From the NCBI GenBank assembly GCA_964019135.1, contig CAXHSH010000416.1:1153201-1217200 (forward strand): DNA of 64,000 nt. Reading direction: 5' to 3'. Positions 35,372 through 45,649 of this stretch are shown piece after piece. The position numbers were made by a program, and so were the translations under genes. The DNA comes from Arenicola marina. Its lineage: Eukaryota; Annelida; Polychaeta; Arenicolidae. The notes beneath the pieces were generated by a model. The model worked only from the letters and a program-made list of their open reading frames with translations. It had not been told where the DNA came from and made no database searches. How positions within the stretch are numbered: the first letter of the stretch is position 1; the number at the start of each line of letters is the position of its first letter.

Positions 35372-35577
35372 TAGGATAAAGCTATAGCTTGGTGGGTTAG
35401 AACGCCCGCCTTGAGTGCTTTGGCCACCTGAGAGTCTAACGCCACGTGGATCGGTGGTTCGCGCCCCGCTGTACATGTGGCCGTGTCTGTGTGGTCGCAG
35501 GATAAAGATCCCATGTCTTTCGCATTATTATGACCAAAATTGGATAAAGTGTCCTGAATATACAACCAACCAACCGG
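35372..35577 (+). mobile_element. tRNA-derived SINE
   Basis: It starts with AGCTATAGCTTGGTGGGTTA (A-box region) and GAACGCCCGCCTTGAGTGC, then GATCGGTGGTTCGCGCCCC (B box, GGTTCGNNNCC). A roughly 100-bp non-tRNA body follows and it ends in AACCAACCAACC. This is the standard Pol III SINE layout with a short-repeat tail. It sits in the third intron of the Harbinger transposase, so it inserted after that element. Confidence 0.75.
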
Positions 35578-36149
35578 TCAGAAAGGAATTATACATGTTT
35601 AGCAAATAGCAACAATGGAAGTCATTTATTTATATAAATAATAATGTTTAATAATAAGGCATCACGACTAGATCTATGAATATACAACAAACAGTATGAA
35701 AAATTATCCTCGGAAAACAAAACGTATAAACGCAAAACGTCATTGATATGCATGTATGAACTGAATGTTTATCCTTTCTTTGCAGGACAACATGACGGTG
35801 TTTTGTTGGGCGACTCGGGTTATCGGTGTCGCCCTTTTTTTTAACCCCATTTTTAAACCCGGAAATAGACCCCCAACTTAATTATAATTTGTCCCACAAA
35901 CGTACGCGTGTGATGGTGGAGCAGGCCTTTGGTCAGTTGAAGAGGCGGTTCTCGTGCCTCCACACCGAACTTAGGTTAGCCCCCGAACGATGTTGCTTTG
36001 TAATTATGTCCGCCTTTGTTTTGCATAATATTTCGGTGTTAACCCGGAAGAACTGCCGCTTCCTCACCAAAGACCTGCAGTCGAACTACACCCCCCCAAA
36101 ACTTGGAAGACGGTTTGCACCACAGAGATTTAGTTGTCCGTAATCATTT

Positions 36150-36556
36150 CATCCATTGATAATTTAATTCATTATATCACACATTGATCATTTATTACAC
36201 AGTATATTGTTGTCATTTTTCTATGTGGAAATTACACATTGATCATTTAATTCATCATTTATTATCTCTTGTATATTTATCATCACTATTTCATTGTAAA
36301 TAGTTATATCACACATTGATCATTTAATTCTTTATATATTATCTCTTGTACATTTATCATCGCGATTTCATTGTAAATATTTATATCACATTGATGATCA
36401 CTTAATTCTTTATATATTATCTCTTGTACATTTATCATCGCGATTTCATTGTAAATATTTATATCACATTGATCACTTAACTCATTATATATTATCTCTT
36501 GTATATTTATTATCGCGATTTCCTTGTAAATAACTATATCACACATTGATTGAGTA
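36150..36556. repeat. AT-rich tandem repeat of about 78-81 bp
   Basis: TATATTATCTCTTGTACATTTATCATCGCGATTTCATTGTAAATA-type units with CACATTGATCA recur four to five times. The minus-strand 80-codon frame here has a 26-27 residue period and is a by-product. Confidence 0.85.
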
Positions 36557-36959
36557 GTTGTATTGAGCTATAAATGACCTTGCGTATGCCGCATTATGTT
36601 TGTGTTGTTTTTCTCGCAAATCGAGCTAGGTGATACGTTTACTAGCTTCTCGCAATCCGGCAGGCATTAAAGATTTCATGTCATAATGCACGCTTGCCTT
36701 CAATTACAATTAGTTAGAAAAAGAAACATCGACAAATCTTTGCAAACGTGTAAAATTAATCGAATTGAGGACTACAGGTCCATGCACCGACTAAGAATCA
36801 AATTCACATTGATACCATTAAATACCACTTTTTCGCCTCGCACGCACAATTTAACAACAACACGCGTATATCCAGGTTGTGTTATTTATTTTACTGTATA
36901 AACACTTGCTGCTTCCCATGCATATAAAACCAACCGTTACAACAAACCCTTTTTTCCCC

Positions 36960-37225
36960 ACTTTCAAATACATAAATCCCAAACTTCTCGCTACCCCTAC
37001 CTAGCCTAACTCCCCCCTCCCCCACCCGCCCAAACCTAGATCAATCCCAAACTTCTCGCCACCCCTACCTAGCTTAACTCCCCCCCCCCCCCCGCCACAA
37101 ACATCGCACATCCTACCTAGCTTAACCCCCCTCCCAAACCTCGCACAACATACCTAGCTTCACTCCACTAAACCGCTCGTCACCCTACCTTGCTTAACCA
37201 CCCCAAATCTCGCATCACCCCTGTT
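36960..37225. repeat. C-rich imperfect tandem repeat
   Basis: CCCAAACTTCTCGC..ACCCCTACCTAGC.TAACTCCCCCC units, three to four imperfect copies with C runs. No gene. Confidence 0.65.
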
Positions 37226-37674
37226 AAAAAAAATGTCTTGACGCTAAAGATTAACGTAAATTTGGTTAATAAAATATAAATTGCACAGAAATGAATTATT
37301 ACATCGACGTTTTCAAAGTATAATGACAAGAGTAAATATAATAAAAGTAACACATCATCAGGACCGCATTGTATATACCAAGCATATGACCTAATGCTGA
37401 ATAATGTAAAATAAGGGTGGGCAATGAGCTAGTACAAAATGTAATCAATATAAATCATCATGTCCTGAATGTATAGAAGCTGAAAAGTAACGTAAATTTG
37501 GTTAAATAAATAAAAATTACATAGAAATGAATTACTTATTACATCTAAATAAGTGTGGCCGAATGAGCAAATAAAATCAGCCACAGGCTGGGGGTTGACG
37601 AAAATTCAGCTAAATTTAATGCATTAGGGGACGAGGGGAGGGGGGGGGGGGTGGGGGCTGAAAATAAGCATTAT

Positions 37675-39940
37675 CTAGTCCGGCACAAGACCCAGGGTTG
37701 CCAGCTTGGTACAGAGCATTTGGTTATTTAACCTTAAGTTCTTGCATTCCAGTTTCGTTTTTTTTAATAGATATTTGTTCAGACGGACATCGCTTTCCAG
37801 CGCCGCAGCTGTCAACTGTTTGACGTCAGGGCGTTTTCGCGCTTTAAGCGAGCTGGGCCCTGGCTGCGACACTGGAACCCCTTGATCTTGGTTAGGGGGC
37901 CGGGCGTAGGTGTGCACCTCCGTTGTTTGTTGGTAGGGTTCGTTTGCTAAAAACGGAAACAACAATATTAAGAAATAGGTCACATAATTGTACACAGAAT
38001 TTAAAAGCATTGGGCAGGTGTTTTTTTTTGTATCAATTATGTGTAACCATGGACTTGACTTCAAGTGTCCCCCACCAATACTTTGAAAACTATCATACTA
38101 ATAACACATAATTTACGTGAAAATGCGTGAATTATTTCATAACGCACATACCACCGTATACAAAGGGGAGGTACCACAATGATAACGATTGTCACAGCAG
38201 ACTAGTACGTACTTTCCAGCCCGCCGTCAATGCCATGGAAGCTCGGGCCCCCTCGAACATGTGGAGGAATATTTCCTCCGCAGGGGTTGGAGGGGGGACT
38301 GGTGGGCCACCACCGGTCGGGGGACGCTTTAGGCTGTCGGCTTTCTCGCGCGCTGCATCAAATGGGCAAGTTGTAATGTTGACTAAGTGCAACATGTAAT
38401 TAATAAATGAACGCACAACGGGAAAGCCCATGCATTACTCTTACTGAAATAATAGGTACAGTGCAAATTAGTGAACTAGATACATATTTATTATTACAGA
38501 GAATTTAGCTAATAGATTGCATCTCCTATATATTACATAATTCTGCCAATTACTTGCTCTTGAAAGACATTTTAATTTGTACAAAAGGTAATCACATATA
38601 ATATTTTACATAAACTAAATCTTGTATATTGTGCAGTTAAATACTCACTTGTATATTGTCCCGTTAAATACTCACTTGTATATTGTCACTGTAAATACTC
38701 ACTGATAAGCTTGTCACTGTCCGAAGGTCTTAATTATATATGGGTGGGGGAACGTCAATTTCCAGCAGCTAATTCTAGCAAATGTAGCTTAGACATTCAT
38801 TTATGCAAATACTGATGTAGCTGCAACTGATATAATGCATTCTGAATAACCAATGCATATAAGACTTAATTAAATCTTATATTGAATGCAGTAAAGATTT
38901 CCTGCAATAAATAATATTGTAACACAAATTTGATTGATAGTATTTATAAGTTTTTCATAATCTGATGACAAAGTAACAATGTATCATGTAGAACTCAATG
39001 ATTTTAAGAGTACATACATGATATAATTAATATACACTATTCACTTACTTACTGCATTAAAGGTAGAAATCAATAAATAGAAAAAGAAGTGAATGTCAAT
39101 TGCTTATTCATAAGATGATATCCAACATTCCTTGTTGTTTATAATTTTTATACTTTTTTTGGCAGTCTACCACCGTCCTGTGTGCCACACTACAGCTTTA
39201 CATTGAAGAACAAGAAAACAAGTATATGGATATGCTATACATGGATATACTCACATTAACCATAACAAATATAAATATTACCCCCTATTTATATCAATTG
39301 TTTATATTGTCATATGTATTGTTTACAAATTATCATTAATATTACAAAACTAAAAATAGAGTATAGCTTAGCCACTATTATGAAAAACCACATGTATACA
39401 GTTAAAGTTCTGCATATGTAACCATAATTAGAAGTCAAACCATTTGAGATAAATTTATTAGCTGATCTAGATCCTCTATATATTATTTATATGTTTATTA
39501 TTTTATATATATATATCTTATATATTTACCTATTGACCGCAGCAGCCACCTCCTCCCAAGCAGCATCTTTGGCCTGCTTACAGACCCCACCAACAGCTCC
39601 TTCAGAAGAAAGTGTTGTTTTTTTTTAATTTCTAAATTTATTTAGTCACTGAAAATGGATAAGTTAGATCTATCTGTATTATGAGAGGCCACTTCATAAG
39701 CCAGCTCTGGTGAATATCTTTACTGTAAATTAAACTATATAATTATAGTTAGCCTAAAGGCTTCTTTTAAAATAGTCTGTAGTTGTAGTCTATATAAGAC
39801 TATATATGTATGCCTGAATTAAAAGCTTATAACTGAATATCAATCTAAAGCTTACATGTAAACTTGCCATCAATTATTGCCAGCCGCTTCTCTACATTAA
39901 GCAACAAAATCTCCACCTCGCGTGGTGACCAATTGGCCAT
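37675..39940 (-). CDS. Myb/SANT-like DNA-binding protein of the Harbinger element
   Basis: Minus-strand exons: 39940-39856 (MANWSPREVEILLLNVEKRL), 39596-39530 (VGGVCKQAKDAAWEEVAAAV) and 39189-39154 (SVAHRTVVDCQKK). Together they give the Myb/SANT-like order: W, helix, K..aWeeva..vN, RTv..CkkK. Later exons are about 38375-38222 (proline-rich, then FLHMFEGARASMALTAG) and about 37946-37675, with a basic KARKRPD block, a long helix of Leu/Lys (YLLKKTKLECKNLRLNN) and the stop. One or more exons between 39154 and 38375 and the last junction are not resolved. In Harbinger such proteins bind the transposon ends and help bring the nuclease to the nucleus. It ends tail to tail with the transposase. Confidence 0.7.
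38400..39150. other. AT-rich intron region of the Myb-like gene with short tandem repeat
   Basis: Three copies of a 27-28 bp unit (CACTTGTATATTGTCCCGTT-like) lie at 38620-38705. A conserved-looking Myb-gene exon may hide here but was not found. Confidence 0.5.
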
Positions 39941-40139
39941 ACATACTTTTTTCTGCAAATACAATTAAGTCAAATTAATGTGTCATTTCAAGGCCAGCTT
40001 CTGTGTAACTTAACAATAATAAAACTTATGAATGAAGAGCAATAAGCTTATATCAATGTTCCTATTTGAGGCCTAGATAAAGTATATCTAACGGTCTAAC
40101 ACTTAGCTGCCCATGGACTAGCCCTGAAACATTTACGAG

Positions 40140-40450
40140 CGTGCCCAGAGAGGCACCCAGGCCATGCCCATGGACATGGCCATGGACATGGCCTGAGGCG
40201 AAGCCAGGCTTAGGCTTAGAAGTAAGCTTAACAAAACAGTTTTCTAGGCTTTCAAAACGACTAAACAATTTTCATTAGACTTTTAACTTGAACAATTCAC
40301 GCAGGTCTAGGCCACGCTTACTTGTGATACTGACACACAGTGAGTGTCAGTGACTGACCTAGGCCTAGATCTACACAAGTCAAATTAAGTCAAGTGACAC
40401 TGACAGTGTCAGTGACAACTGACATTAAGCTTAGGCCTAGCAGATTAGTG
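40140..40450. repeat. Palindrome-rich right subterminal segment of Harbinger
   Basis: GGCCATGGACATGGCC (about 40180-40195) and GACACTGACAGTGTCAGTG (about 40398-40416) are strong palindromes, next to AGGCCTAG strings. Similar GACACTGTCACAGTGTC and AGGCCTAGGCCTGA strings occur at 55410-55465. Confidence 0.6.
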
Positions 40451-40501
40451 ATTAGACCTACTGACAAGTCATGATTGGCTGATGCATTATACAGGCCCCA
40501 C

Positions 40502-40801
40502 CTACACTACAGGCATGCCATATATTTCTGGATCCAGCTTATTTAATTCTAGCCTCAAAACGGGCCCCTCAAAACTGAAAAAACCTACCGCTTCCATCAC
40601 TTGATTTGTGTTGAATGCGTGAAAATGCCGCCAAATGTTCAATGGAATGTTTACCATAGTAACGGAAGTGAGCAGACGTTCCGTGTTGTTTATTAACATT
40701 AATTGCCGCATTTCTTCCTCTTTTGACCCGCACATTTTGAAGAGCGTTTCCGGCGCAACACTTCTAAAATGCAAACTCAGAACCCTCTTGGTGAAACACA
40801 C
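40502..40801 (-). other. Minus-strand frame near the Harbinger right end, unrecognised
   Basis: A 99-codon open frame (MCFTKRVLSLHFRSVAPETL start) lies just inside the right inverted repeat, upstream of the Myb-like gene. It could be a 5' untranslated or first exon of that gene, but no donor with matching phase was confirmed. I recognise no domain. Confidence 0.2.
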
Positions 40802-40941
40802 TTTTTAAGTTGGACTTACTTAAGTCCGGACTTAAGTCACTTCGTGGAACGCGACTTAACAAACGTCTTAGTTAAGTCAGACACCTCAAAACTTAAGTCG
40901 GAAAACAGACTTAAGTTAAGCCCGTTCGTGGAACCGGGCCC

Positions 40942-41200
40942 TGGGCCCGGTTCCACGAACGAACTTAAGTCCGTTTTATGACTTAAATCCTAAGTTTTGA
41001 CTTAAGTTAAGTCCATGCCCCTTAAAATGCGTTCCACGAAAGAACTTAAGTCTGATGCCGCAGACGGCTGACTTAACTTTCTAAGTCTGCTTGGTAGGTG
41101 ACTTAAGTTGGCAAAGGGCCCGCTCAGCCGTTGTAACGCACCAAGCCGACCGCAGCGCCACCCGACAGTCAATGTGTGGCTTTTGAGTTTCGCGCTTCGG
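40942..41200. mobile_element. Left end of a second Harbinger copy
   Basis: It starts with GGGCCCGGTTCCACGAACG directly after the right end of the first element. It stays nearly identical to 32165-32375 for about 210 bp, including GACGGCTGACTTAACTTTCT and AAAGGGCCCGCTCAGCCG. It diverges just before the place of the transposase start codon and enters the minisatellite. No right end was found. Confidence 0.85.
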
Positions 41201-41204
41201 TTGG

Positions 41205-42750
41205 GTTTCGAACTGTCGTGTCCTGTCATTTTGTGGCCAGGGTCGGCTATAGAACAGTTGGGTCCTGTCATTTCCTTGCCTGGGTTGGCTTCCCACCTGT
41301 CACGTCATGTCGTTTCTTTGCCGGGGTTGGGTTTCGAACTGTCGTGTCCTGTCATTTTGTTGCCTGGGTTGGGTTTCGAACTGTCGTGTCCTGTCGTTTC
41401 CTTACCACAGTTGGGTATTCGAACTGTCGTGTCCTGTCATTTCCTTGGCAGGGTTGGGTTTCGAAGTGTCCTGTCCTGTCATCTTCTTGCCAGGGTTAGC
41501 TTCCCACCTGTCATGTCGTTTCCTTGCCAGGGTTGGCTTTCGAACTGTTGTGTCCTGTCGTTTCCTTGCCAGGGTTTGCTTCCCACCTGTCACGTCATGT
41601 CGTTTCCTTGCCAGGGTTGGGTTTCGAACTGTCGTGTCCTGCCATTTCCTTGCCAGGGTTAGCTTCCCACCTGTCACGTCATGTCGTGTTCTTGCCAGGG
41701 TTGGGTTTTGAACTGTCATGTCGTGTCGCTTCAGATGCAGGGAAAGGTTGGGTTATGAACTGTCACGTCATGTCGCTTCCTTGCCAAAGTTGGCTTCCAA
41801 CCTGTCACGTCATGTCGCTTCCTTGCCAGGGTTGGCTTATGACCTGTCACGTCATGTCACTTCCTTACCAGGGTTGGGTTTCGAACTGTCGTGTCCTGTC
41901 GTGTCCTTGCCAGGGTTGGGTTTCGAACTGTCGTGTCCTGTCGTGTCCTTGCCATGGTTGGTTTTCGAAGTGTCATGTCATGTCGCTTCAGATGCAGGGA
42001 AAGTTTGGGTTCTGAACTGTCATGTCATGTCGCTTCCTTACCAAGGTGGGCTTCCAACCTGTCACGTCATTCGCTTCCTTGCCAGGGTTGGCTTTCGAAC
42101 TGTCGTGTCCTGTCGTGTCCTTGCCAGCGTTGGCTTTCAAACTGTCATGTCGTGTCGCTTCAGATGCAGGAAAACTTTGGGTTCTGAACTGTCATGTCAT
42201 GTCGCTTCCTTACCAAGGTGGGGTATCCAATCTGTCATGTCATGTCGCTTCCTTGCCAGGGTTGGGTTTCGAACTGTCGTGTCCTGTCGTGTCCTGTCGT
42301 GTCCTTGCCAGGGTTGGGTTTTCGAACTGTCGTGTCCTGTCGTGTCCTTGCCAGGGTTGGCTTTCGAACTGTCATGTCGCTTCAGATGCAGGGAAAGGTT
42401 GGCTTCCAACCTGTCACGTCATGTCGCTTCCTTACCAAGGTTGGCTTCCAACCTGTCACGTCATGTCGCTTCCTTGCCAGGGTTGGCTTCTGACCTGTCA
42501 CGTCATGTCGCTTCCTTGCCAGGGTTGGCTTCTGACCTGTCACGTCATGTCGCTTCCTTGCCAGGGTTGGCTTTCGAGCTGTCGTGTCCTTGCCAGGGTT
42601 GGCTTTCGAACTGTTATGTCGTGTCGCTTCAGATGCAGGGAAAGGTTGGCCGCCAACCTGTCATGTCATGTCGCTTCCTTGCCAGGGTTGCCTTCTGACC
42701 TGTCACGTCATGTCGCTTCCTTGCCAGGGTTGGCTTTCCAACTGTCCCTC
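41205..42750. repeat. 42-bp minisatellite, about 36 units
   Basis: Variants of GGGTTGGGTTTCGAACTGTC + GTGTCCTGTCGTGTCCTTGCCA. Because 42 is divisible by three, several frames stay open on the plus strand and give long artificial 'proteins' with a 14-residue period (up to 326 codons at 41718-42698). A variant with CGCTTCAGATGCAGGGAAAG recurs about every four to six units. I do not regard the ORFs as genes. Confidence 0.92.
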
Positions 42751-44266
42751 ATACCCCTCTCCAACCATCCACCCCTCACACCAAACCTCATTGGCCTGCT
42801 GTCATTCTTGTACTGTTCATCTGTGACTGCACAATCTGTACACTAAGGTGCTGTCCATACACATGTCAGTGCTGTATGCCGCTGTACAGATTGTGAGTAC
42901 ATGTTTGTAGACTTTGTATACCTGTTCACTGGTAGGAGTCACTGGCAGGAGTGCCCTCGATTTTCGTGACGGCTTACATGGAAGATGGACCCCTTGGATC
43001 CGCCTCAGGTGTTGCATCGACAAAATGTCACTTACCGATGTATTTCGTCAGATAGACCGACATTTACAGTATATGATCAAGTTCGCAACGCTCCCTACCC
43101 CCCCCCCCCCCCCCACAAAATTATGATATCAATAACTAGGAGTCGTAGCTTTGGGATCAAAATGGAGACTTTTGGACTGCTCCCTCATAACCTTGAGAGG
43201 CAGAATCGCTGTTTATTACAGAAATAGACAACTCGTTTTGATGTGTCGCAAAAGTTTACTTTATGTATTTGCACATTATATATGCCGATGATAATGTACG
43301 TATCACAGATAAAGGTAAGCAAATGTGCATTAATATAACGTGGTTGCGATATATATACAATAATAAATAATGGTTTTATGTTACATCGTGGTATACGTAT
43401 AATGTTGATATACAAATGAGATGAATAAAAATGCGAGAGTCACAGGAGAAAAACTCGGTACAAGGATATCAAGGAATAATAAACATCCAAGACATGGTCT
43501 CTACAAGGAGTTTCCTTGTGATCCACTTTCTGTCCAATACAAGAAAGGATATTACATATGTTAGTCATGTATAAATGATGTTACTATTGGGTTGTAACTG
43601 TTTGAACACTGTCAAAGCGTTAAAAAAAATATATGCCATACATCTGTTTTTCCACTGATAGCCATTTTAATGAAGTCTTTAATGAGGCTAATTAACAAAG
43701 TGCACCAGATGAAACTAGCAACTTGTGGAAAGAAGGCAGAACCTTGATCAAGAGATAGGGCCCATATGAATGACTAACTAAGGGAGCTACGAAAGTGATT
43801 GTAGATATAGAGGGCTGTGAAGGTGAATAACAGCAGAACTTAATCTGGGAAAGGATTGCTGGTAGCAAAAATCTTTAACAATTGGCTCTCATAAACCCAG
43901 AGGGCAATAAAACTGTTAAATGGTAGTGGTGGAAGTGGAGAGGGCTAATTAGAAAACAATTACCAGGAAATAAAAGTTGAGCATTATAAATTATGACAGT
44001 ATTCAGAATAAACCACAGAATTATGGTAGGGATACAAGATAAATCAGGGGGGTAGCTAGACAGCTGAGGGGGTTATAGAACCGGATGAAATGAAGGATAT
44101 ATATATAGAACCAGAATATTTCTTAACAGTTGGTGTAAAAGAATATCATCATCAAACATGATCATGTAACACACCTGTGGTAGATCTATAGTAGGGTGGG
44201 AGATGGCAGTATACATGTATGGAACCCTCCCATCCTCTGAGTATAAAGGACTCTTTATATAGGATC
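42751..44266. other. AT-rich intergenic DNA, nothing recognised
   Basis: Short open frames at 42817-43227 overlap in both directions and match nothing I know. There is a C17-type run near 43098-43115. No splice-supported exon and no element ends were seen. Confidence 0.35.
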
Positions 44267-44271
44267 ACACT

Positions 44272-44489
44272 CTGGGCTCGCGTTAGCATTCGCCAATAGC
44301 CATTTGGCGAGAAAATTCGGGATTTGGCGATAGGAACTTCCTGGACACTCGCCAAAATGGCGAATATAAAATTTCAACTACAAACACATAACCAATTCAT
44401 AACCAATGTATTTAGCTAAGTTTGGCTAATGTTTTTCCACGGAATTAGCCAAATTGGCTAATGAAAAAAATATCCTAGCGCGAGCCCAG
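44272..44489. mobile_element. 218-bp MITE with 5-bp target duplication
   Basis: Terminal inverted repeats CTGGGCTCGCG / CGCGAGCCCAG, flanked on both sides by ACACT (44267-44271 and 44490-44494). Inside are more inverted pieces (TTCGCCAATAGCCATTTGGCG / CGCCAAAATGGCGAA and TAGCCAAATTGGCTA). No coding capacity. The 5-bp duplication does not by itself decide the superfamily. Confidence 0.8.
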
Positions 44490-44569
44490 ACACTCCAGTC
44501 TTTATTTATCCCAATTTTACCACTTAATAATAAACCCCTACCCCACCCCAGCAGAGGCAGCAAAATGAA

Positions 44570-44760
44570 AATTGGCGAGGTAGATGCAGGGGGGGGGGGG
44601 GGAGGGGGCAGAAAACAGAGTTATAAAAAGGGGGGCACATATATACATTAGGGTCTGAAAAAGGGGGTGGGGGCATGCCCAGGGGGGTTGGGGGGTCTCG
44701 ATCAATCTCTCACAGTGTGTGGGCCTGGGAGGGGGGGGGGGGGTGCGCCAATGCTAACCA
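44570..44760. repeat. G-run low-complexity block
   Basis: Several G runs of 10-14 in purine-rich sequence. No gene. Confidence 0.6.
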
Positions 44761-44859
44761 TCTAGGAGCAGGAGCGCAGCGGATGAGGGGTTGGGAGGAG
44801 GCAAAGGGGTGTGAATTTCGTGCTGGTTTAATTGTCACGTAAATTTACATTGTATTTAC

Positions 44860-45138
44860 CTTGTTTTCCTTCGCAATGGGGGTAGCGGCCTGACGTTTAC
44901 GAGGCAGTCTAAACTTTGTCTGTGACCCTGCTCTTCTGTCCTTCTTTACTCCATTAAATTTCTTTAAACGCTTGACACATTGGCCACAGACAAATCCCGT
45001 CACGCGCCGAAGATGGGGAAAGACTGTTCTTGCTGTGTGAGGGGTGGTGACTTTCAGTAGCGTGAATCGCCCGTACGTTTTTTTGTGTACCTTACTTGAC
45101 AAATTGGAATCACACGCGATGCAAAAACAGTCCTCCAT
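44860..45138 (-). CDS. Cysteine-rich zinc-finger-like first exon of an unknown gene
   Basis: On the minus strand, 93 codons from MEDCFCIACDSNLSSKVH to PIAKENK end at a GTAAAT donor in phase 0. The frame is open a further 104 codons upstream, but the start is chosen at MEDCFC because that begins the CxxC motif. The exon has CIAC, then about 44 residues later CGQCVKRLKKF, and a basic tail. Two CxxC pairs around a fold of this size resemble treble-clef (ZAD-like) fingers found at the N-terminus of many invertebrate orphan and transposon genes. The 5' flank is GC-rich, promoter-like. Later exons were not found. The family is unknown. Confidence 0.4.
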
Positions 45139-45649
45139 TGCTGAGATGGCGATCCACGTGTGAGTGTTGACAAACATTTGATCTGACTCTGCGCGCGCCG
45201 CGAGCATTTCACAACTTCCGGAAAGACAAGTGGCGAGCGGCGGGCGATTCGAAATTTGTTGTGTGAAGAAAGATTGACATGTCATGGAACATCGGGTCTG
45301 TTGAAAGATATCATCGGTGCTATCCAGTAACATAACATCTATGGAGTTAAAAAATACTGGATTTGGCGGTGAGTGTTGCTTAGTTTGCTTCACAGAGATG
45401 AGGAGAGACGGCAACCCAAGGCGTTCCGCGGTCAAAGACTTGCTTCGCACTGTGGCTGTAGACGGGCCCTGTCAGATTTTTGCCCGTCCTACAGCCACAG
45501 AAATGGGGCTAGTCTTTATCTATCGTCCAATTAGTTCCCGACTTTTCTCAAACATGACCGGCATAGCCTGGCACTAAGTCCCATACAGGAGATGTAGCAC
45601 AGAGAACATGGTCAGGTTTCGTACATTCGGCGTTCTTTTATGAATTTTT

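Larger units (their letters stand above)
32404..36143 (+). pseudogene. HARBI1-like DDE transposase, four exons, one frameshift
   Basis: Exons 32404-32827, 34843-34955, 35234-35345 and 35786-36143 join in phase with GT/AG borders. Exon 1: basic start MADVARRRRVRRRQ, a fold with LALRFLATGTFY and VGVAKSTVCRIV (helix-turn-helix). Exon 2: FPSVLGLIDGTQIKIQAP, with the first catalytic Asp and RKGYHSINVQ. Exon 3: MSFTDVVVKWPGSVHNSRIF. Exon 4: LLGDSGYRC (second Asp), VMVEQAFGQLKRRF (Glu), then IMSAFVLHNI. The frame entering exon 4 hits a stop at a T8 run (about 35835-35842); the following part is open in the next frame. So it is one indel short of intact, either a real mutation or a homopolymer error. 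The enzyme would cut at the inverted repeats. Confidence 0.88.
32164..40941. mobile_element. PIF/Harbinger DNA transposon, full length
   Basis: The left end (GGGCCCGGTTCCACGAACG at about 32165) and the right end (complement, CGTTCGTGGAACCGGGCCC at about 40922-40940) form terminal inverted repeats. Both ends continue into subterminal ACTTAAGTC-rich repeats. Inside, on plus, is a HARBI1-like nuclease in four exons; on minus, a Myb/SANT-like gene, the usual two-gene Harbinger layout. A tRNA-like sequence and a SINE sit in nuclease introns. The expected 3-bp target duplication could not be read, because the right end abuts a second Harbinger left end. Confidence 0.85.

Noticed and set aside
41718..42698. 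326-codon open frame with LSRHVASLPGL repeats
   Set aside because: It is a product of the 42-bp minisatellite, open in several frames at once; no splice sites, signal or domain.
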